11,050 nt of DNA from an uncultured Bacteroidales bacterium (GTDB lineage: Bacteria; Bacteroidota; Bacteroidia; Bacteroidales; UBA932): positions 1-11,050 of the forward strand of contig CAMZCW010000065.1 in the NCBI GenBank assembly GCA_947305045.1. Direction: 5' to 3'. A program made the translations under genes and the position numbers. Shown here piece by piece: positions 6,431 through 11,050 of the stretch. The number at the start of each line of letters is the position of its first letter. Positions within the stretch are counted from its first letter, which is position 1. The notes beneath the pieces were generated by a model. That model was given only the letters and a program-made list of their open reading frames with translations. It did not search any database and was not told the DNA's origin.

Positions 6431-7134
6431 GCGAGTATCAGGAATACGCACGGACGTTTGCCCACGGTGACAGGGGTGGCCTTCCACCGGGCTACCGTTT
6501 GCATGCGGATGAATTGGTCTTCACAGGTGAGGTTGGCGGCTATGCACAGGCGCGTGTTGCCGCTGAGGCACTGGAGCATATCGGCAAAAAGGGAGTCGTT
6601 CCTGTAGGGCGTCTCAATGAGAATCTGCGTCTGGTGGGCAGCGGCGGAACGCTTTTCCAGGGCCTTGAGGGCTGTCCGGCGCTCTTCCGTTTTGGCGGGG
6701 ATATATCCCACGAAGGCAAAAGACTGGCCGTTGAGGCCGGATGCCATGAGCGCCATCATCAGGGACGATGGCCCAACGAGCGGAATCACCTCTATGCCAT
6801 GCCTGTGGCACAGCGCTACCAGCAGGGCGCCGGGGTCTGCCACGGCGGGGAGGCCGGCTTCCGAGAGGAGCCCCACCGAAGTGCCGTCCTCGAACAGGCG
6901 GAGCAATTTATCTACCTCCTGCGGGGCGGTGTGCTCATTGAGTTCGTAGAATTCCAGCTCACCAATGTGCCCCTTGAGACCGGCTGCGGACAGGAAGCGC
7001 CGCGCCGTGCGGGTTTCTTCCACCACAAAGCGGTGCAGGGTAGGGAGCAGGGTAAAAACAGGAGCCGGAAGCACGTGTTCCGGTGCTCCCTCTCCCAGCG
7101 GTGTAGGAATCAAGTATAATTTTCCGTAAGTCAT
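6427..7134 (-). CDS. RsmI-like SAM-dependent methyltransferase (short Bacteroidota variant)
   Basis: A 235-residue member of the tetrapyrrole-methylase fold superfamily, in the branch containing RsmI, which 2'-O-methylates C1402 of 16S rRNA. Family blocks are recognisable: YLIPTPLGEG (7-16), VVEETRTARRFL (37-48), FYELNEHT (62-69), LLSEAGLPAVADPG (89-102), PLVGPSSL (118-125), FVGYIPAK (141-148) and ILIETPYRND (171-180). They differ from canonical RsmI at telling places: PTPLGEG for ATPIGNL, EETR for EDTR and SEAG for SDAG. The protein also ends at about 235 residues without the C-terminal extension of canonical RsmI of about 280. I therefore read it as the second, divergent RsmI-like protein found in Bacteroidota, whose rRNA target is unproven, and give no gene symbol. 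Both ends are ATGA overlaps, with tamB upstream and mtaB downstream, which fixes the ATG at 7134. Confidence 0.85.
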   Translation of the reverse strand: MTYGKLYLIPTPLGEGAPEHVLPAPVFTLLPTLHRFVVEETRTARRFLSAAGLKGHIGELEFYELNEHTAPQEVDKLLRLFEDGTSVGLLSEAGLPAVADPGALLVALCHRHGIEVIPLVGPSSLMMALMASGLNGQSFAFVGYIPAKTEERRTALKALEKRSAAAHQTQILIETPYRNDSLFADMLQCLSGNTRLCIAANLTCEDQFIRMQTVARWKATPVTVGKRPCVFLILA

Positions 7135-10100
7135 TCTTCTTCCTGTTCTTCTATTTTTCCGTCTGCGTGTACGGAGTAAACATGCGGCTGTCCCACCTCC
7201 AGCATATCCTGCGTCATGATGGCCTCCCGCCGCTCATGGCCCGTGAACAGGGTGCGCAGGAAAGCCCGGAAGGAGTTGAAATCCCGCTGGTAGGAGAAGC
7301 CTGCACCGTGCCGCTGGCTGTTGTCCAGGTAGGAGGTGTATTGGTCGGCCGAGTGGGAGAACAGTTTCAGGCGGACGGAGCCGCTGCGGTTCAGTTTGAT
7401 TTCAATCTCAATATCGCCCACTACTTCGTTGGTGGAGGTGCCGTCAATCTGTTTCTTGTTGCCCACCGTGCCGTTCACGATGACGCGGTTGTTGAACAGT
7501 TGCGTGCTCACGGCCACGTCAAAGATATTGCTGCCGGCCTGGGTGGTCTGGTAGTTAAGCCCCATGTCCAGCGGAATGTTCAGTTTCTGGAAGATATTGT
7601 TGATTTGGCCGGACATGATACTGGATACATTGGAGAACAGGACATCGGAGCCGCCTGTGGTGATGCCGGATTCTTCGCTGGGAAGGAAGTTGCTGGCAAT
7701 CAGCAGGTAGATGAACTGTTTTTGTACCTTGTCAACCGTGTTTAGGGCCGCATCCACCTGTGCCTGCGTTTCCGGGTTCAGGTCCGGAATGTCAATGCTG
7801 AAGCTCACTTCCGGATTGCTCAGGCGCCCGGTGATGGTGATGCCGCAGTTCACGGTACGGCGGTTGCCTGCGCTTCCGTCGGCCAGTAAGTTGGACAGGT
7901 TGGCCTTGGTGGTGTACAGGCCATGTACGTTGAGGTCGGTGTTCATCACGTCGCCGTTGAAGCGGATGGTGCTGCCGTCCTGGATGGTGAACTTGCGGGT
8001 AACCAGGTTCATGGCGGAGAACAGGAAGGTCCCCTGGGAGATGGCGTAGTCTCCGTTGAGGGAGAAGGTTCCCTGCGAGAGCCTGCTATCAATGTCAATG
8101 TCTCCGTTTCCGCGTGCATTCAGGGACGATTCGGAGTCAACGTCAATGTTCAGTTGCATCTGTTCCGTGGCCCGGATGTGCAGTTTGAGGCTCAGGTCGC
8201 TTTGGGCTTCCTCCTGGGTCTGGGAGGCCATCATGACTTCGTAAGGGTCCGTTTCGTTTTCTTCCGGCGCCGTTTGGAAGCGGAGCATTTCCCTGGAGCG
8301 GTCTTCGGCACTGCCGTCCAGGGAGATATGCATGTCTCCACTCCGGGTGGTAGCGTTGACCTCCAGCAGGATCCGGTTCAGCGGACCCGTGATGTCGGCG
8401 GTACCGGTGGCTGTAGCATTGCCATACAGGAGGGAATTCGTGCCGCGGGGAATGTCCATGACCTTCATGTTGGTCAGCTGCAGGTGGGTGTCCAGTGCGA
8501 GTTCCCTGAATGCGTTCATCAGGAGGCTGCCCTGCACCGTGCCTTTGCCGCCCAGTCCGTCAGTGATTTGCAATTGATTGAAGTGCAGGCCTTTATCGTC
8601 CAGCGAAAGCGGGCCGGAGGCGTGGTAGTTGACACGGGTAAAGTCCACTTGGAGCAGGCCGTCGTCCAGTCGGAGTCCGCTGCTGTCCAGGTGCGGCTCC
8701 TTAAGGGTGCCGTCCAGCTCCACATGGCCGCTCAGGTACCCGCGGAACTCGGCGAAAACATCCTTCAGGAACGGGGCGGCATAGCCCATGTTGAAATGAT
8801 CCATGCTGGCTACCGCGTGGATGGAACCGTCGGACGGCTTCAGGTAGCCGCTGGCGTTGATGTTGTTTTTCCCGGCCAGGAAGTTGCTTACTTCCAGGTT
8901 GAAGCGCTGGTCTGACTCGTCCCAGTTGCTGGTGATGTCCAGTTGTCCCATCCGGTGACCGGCCACGTAGGTGGAGTCACAGCGGATGTTGGCAACGAGG
9001 CTGATGGACGGCGCCGAGGGGGAAAGCAGCAGGGCTTTGCCGGTGGCATGTCCCTCGAGCGTGGGCAAGATGCCGCTCAGGGTGTTGAGCAGGCCGATGT
9101 CGAATTTCTCCATGGTTACCGTCAGGGTGTCCGTACGGTCCGGAGACAAGACGCCATCAACCAGCAGAATTTCGTCGTCGTGCCGGGCCATGAGCTGTTT
9201 CACGGAGAATGCCTTGCTTCCGTACTGGATTTCGCCGCTGGAGATACCCCAGCCGTTCCCTTTGTAGTAGAGGTTGGAGGGCAGGGCGCGGGCGCTCACG
9301 ACCAGGCCGTCTTTGTTACGGTCCAGATCTCCGGATACGTACAACTCTGCGCGGGTGTTTTCCTGTTCTCCGTTGTCGAAGGTGTAGCCCAGGCCCACCT
9401 GGTTGTTGTCGGCAAAGAGGGAAATGCGGTTGTTCAGGATTTGCGCACCGGAAAGGGAGATTTGTTTGCTGGTGAGCGAGGCGGTCTGAACGGCGTTTCC
9501 ATTGTCGAAGTCCAGCTGAACGTCCTTGATGAACTTGTCTTGGTAGGCAATGCGTCCGGATTTTACCTGCGCGGTAACCAGGCCCGTCTTGTCCACGTTG
9601 AGGGACAGGCGGGTTTTCTTCTCCAGATACAGGCCGGGAACCAGGAAATTCCACAGCAGCTGGGAACCTTTGACATGCATGTCCAACTGGTAGGTGGCGC
9701 CTGCCCAGGGCTCCGGCGCTTCCTTCAGCAGTGCGGGAACGTCGCGATGGACAATCAGGTATTTGAGGTCGTTGACAAAGCGGGCGGGGGCGGCATCGCC
9801 CACATAGGAAACGTCCAGGAAACTGGATTCCAGGTGAATTCGGCTCACATTGTCATTGGCATGCGCCTGTACGGTGACATTGCCAAGCTCGTCCCGTCCG
9901 GTTTCGCTTTCCAGCCAGATGTTGTTCAGGTGAATGTCGCCCAGCAGGTCCTGTGTCTCCGTGCGGAGGAAGTTGGACCTGGCCTGGAAACTGATTTTGG
10001 AATGTGGACGCTTGTCCAGATGCAGGGCATAGAGGTCCGCATAGCCCAGCGAGGCGAAGAAGCGATAAACGGCGTTTTGCGTGTTGCGGGACAGGTTGAA

Positions 10101-11050
10101 TGTGCCCTGGAAAAGGAAACTCAGGTTGGGGTCTGCGGCGATGATGCGTCCGTCAAAGGAGTCTTCGTTGTAAACGCCCGCAGCGGAGATGGCGGTGTAG
10201 TCATACTCCAGGGCTTGCAGGTGGAAGATGTGCAGGGAATCCAGCCGGACGTGCATTTTCTCGCCCAGGGTGGCTTCCAACCCGCTTTCCATGGTGAGCG
10301 GGCCCAGTGACGGGGTGTTCAGAAGGCGGCCCAGGTGCAGGTCTTCTGTCCGGATGGCTCCGCCAATGACGACAGGTGCCTGGGTGCTGATGATATTCTT
10401 CAGGGTGGCATCGGCACGGACTTGGCCAATCCGGGAGTGGAAATGGCCTTTCACCTTCAGTTTGTCCAGGGTTCCTGCCAGGTTACCGGCGAAACGGAAA
10501 TGCTCGCCGCGGGCCAGTTTCCTCAGGTCCAGGTCTGCTTCCGGGGCCCAGGATTTGATAAAACCGCCCAGCCCGGTCATCGAGAAACGGAACTCCTCCA
10601 GCTGCATGTCGAAGCGGGTGTCTTCAATGGCCGGAAGGCCGGTAATGGTCCCATGTCCGCGCAGCTGTACGTCATGGTTGTCATCCTCGATGCGGAGGGC
10701 TTCCAGTTGCAGCTGGTCCACCGTCCCGCTCACGTGCCCGCGGAGACGGCCTTCGAAGGTAATGCCGCCCAGGCCGTCGGCAAAATAGCTGATGGTGGGC
10801 ATGGAGATGACGGAACCGTCCGCGATGTACGCATCCAGGCGGATTTTGTGGATGAAGTCGGCGTAGTCGGCAATGGCGCCGTCCATGATAAAGCGGCTCA
10901 AATGGGCGTCCGTGTTGCCGCTCTGCAGGTGCAAACCGTCGATGGTGACGTTTTGCAGGCCCACCTGGACATGTTGGGCCGATGCCATGCCAATCCGGAA
11001 ACCGGAGCTGGTTTCCCGGGCGATGAGACGCTGCACTTCGCCGGTGATGA
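7131..11050 (-). CDS. tamB: TamB-family translocation/assembly module protein, 5' end beyond window
   Basis: A large AsmA-like envelope protein thought to bridge inner and outer membranes. With TamA-like partners it is implicated in outer-membrane protein assembly and in phospholipid transport between membranes. About 1305 residues are visible. The frame has no stop up to position 11050, so the GTG at 11036 is just an internal valine, and the N-terminal signal-anchor and start lie to the right. The visible part is a long run of amphipathic beta-strand repeats (GHATGKA, SGHVELDGTLKEP and ITGPLNR are typical units), as expected for a lipid-conducting beta-groove. The last 300 or so residues, encoded at about 7131-8080, match the TamB C-terminal domain (former DUF490). 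They include GTFLFSAMNLVTRKFTIQDG, ITGRLSNPEVSF and a terminal beta-strand stretch ending near RDFNSFRAF. The chain finishes in an acidic tail, KIEEQEEE. The stop overlaps the next gene as ATGA. It appears to be the first visible operon gene. Confidence 0.93.
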   Translation of the reverse strand, partial: ITGEVQRLIARETSSGFRIGMASAQHVQVGLQNVTIDGLHLQSGNTDAHLSRFIMDGAIADYADFIHKIRLDAYIADGSVISMPTISYFADGLGGITFEGRLRGHVSGTVDQLQLEALRIEDDNHDVQLRGHGTITGLPAIEDTRFDMQLEEFRFSMTGLGGFIKSWAPEADLDLRKLARGEHFRFAGNLAGTLDKLKVKGHFHSRIGQVRADATLKNIISTQAPVVIGGAIRTEDLHLGRLLNTPSLGPLTMESGLEATLGEKMHVRLDSLHIFHLQALEYDYTAISAAGVYNEDSFDGRIIAADPNLSFLFQGTFNLSRNTQNAVYRFFASLGYADLYALHLDKRPHSKISFQARSNFLRTETQDLLGDIHLNNIWLESETGRDELGNVTVQAHANDNVSRIHLESSFLDVSYVGDAAPARFVNDLKYLIVHRDVPALLKEAPEPWAGATYQLDMHVKGSQLLWNFLVPGLYLEKKTRLSLNVDKTGLVTAQVKSGRIAYQDKFIKDVQLDFDNGNAVQTASLTSKQISLSGAQILNNRISLFADNNQVGLGYTFDNGEQENTRAELYVSGDLDRNKDGLVVSARALPSNLYYKGNGWGISSGEIQYGSKAFSVKQLMARHDDEILLVDGVLSPDRTDTLTVTMEKFDIGLLNTLSGILPTLEGHATGKALLLSPSAPSISLVANIRCDSTYVAGHRMGQLDITSNWDESDQRFNLEVSNFLAGKNNINASGYLKPSDGSIHAVASMDHFNMGYAAPFLKDVFAEFRGYLSGHVELDGTLKEPHLDSSGLRLDDGLLQVDFTRVNYHASGPLSLDDKGLHFNQLQITDGLGGKGTVQGSLLMNAFRELALDTHLQLTNMKVMDIPRGTNSLLYGNATATGTADITGPLNRILLEVNATTRSGDMHISLDGSAEDRSREMLRFQTAPEENETDPYEVMMASQTQEEAQSDLSLKLHIRATEQMQLNIDVDSESSLNARGNGDIDIDSRLSQGTFSLNGDYAISQGTFLFSAMNLVTRKFTIQDGSTIRFNGDVMNTDLNVHGLYTTKANLSNLLADGSAGNRRTVNCGITITGRLSNPEVSFSIDIPDLNPETQAQVDAALNTVDKVQKQFIYLLIASNFLPSEESGITTGGSDVLFSNVSSIMSGQINNIFQKLNIPLDMGLNYQTTQAGSNIFDVAVSTQLFNNRVIVNGTVGNKKQIDGTSTNEVVGDIEIEIKLNRSGSVRLKLFSHSADQYTSYLDNSQRHGAGFSYQRDFNSFRAFLRTLFTGHERREAIMTQDMLEVGQPHVYSVHADGKIEEQEEE

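Noticed and set aside
6431..6487. Longer mtaB start at 6487 adding 19 residues
   Set aside because: The extra residues do not resemble the family, lie wholly inside the upstream gene, and the 6430 ATG makes the ATGA overlap seen at the other junctions.
8943..10310. A 455-codon rightward open frame opposite tamB
   Set aside because: It is antisense to a clear TamB sequence and its translation has no recognisable domain; long antisense frames are expected in GC-rich genes with biased codons.
11034..11036. GTG at 11036 as the tamB start
   Set aside because: The frame continues open to the window edge, and the characteristic TamB N-terminal membrane anchor is not seen; the gene is cut by the window.

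Overview
The window looks like the chromosome of a Bacteroidota member, most likely a fairly GC-rich gut or rumen Bacteroidales; I cannot name the genus. The grounds are a PCMD-domain secreted protein (a Bacteroidota-typical family), an HX5D lysophospholipid-type acyltransferase, the short RsmI-like methyltransferase variant common in that phylum, a TamB of Bacteroidota style, and starts that lack a clear Shine-Dalgarno. There are no tRNA, rRNA, CRISPR, phage or transposase genes. The gene content is core chromosome.

Layout. The 3' part of pckA (ATP-dependent PEP carboxykinase) runs rightward from the left edge to 1421. A 93-base gap (1422-1514) holds a strong hairpin terminator at 1461-1491. 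Everything else, 1515 to the right edge, is one tightly packed leftward gene string. In transcription order it is: tamB (5' end beyond the window), an RsmI-like SAM methyltransferase, mtaB, a PhnP-like metallo-beta-lactamase-fold hydrolase, a secreted PCMD-domain protein, a BASS/SBF-family sodium symporter and a membrane-bound acyltransferase. Four junctions in a row are ATGA overlaps, the next is a 6-base gap, and the last is an 8-base overlap. This is best read as a single operon whose promoter lies to the right of the window.

How the genes fit together. TamB, the acyltransferase, the symporter and the PCMD protein all concern the envelope: phospholipid movement or outer-membrane assembly, lipid synthesis, solute uptake and a surface or periplasmic protein. 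The RsmI-like enzyme and MtaB concern RNA modification (inferred for the former). The string is therefore a mixed housekeeping operon and not an obvious single pathway. pckA, facing it, serves gluconeogenesis or CO2-fixing succinate fermentation.

The most unusual thing is inside mtaB. A 128-base segment (5976-6103) is bounded by near-perfect 20-base inverted repeats (19 of 20 match) and contains three further hairpins. It is read through in frame and adds about 43 serine/proline/arginine-rich residues between the N-terminal Fe-S domain and the radical SAM domain. It resembles in kind the palindromic elements that insert in frame into Rickettsia and Wolbachia genes. I regard it as a candidate undescribed protein-coding miniature repeat element. 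Secondary curiosities are an apparent ~45-residue insert in the MBL-fold protein and a marked shift in leucine codon choice along pckA.
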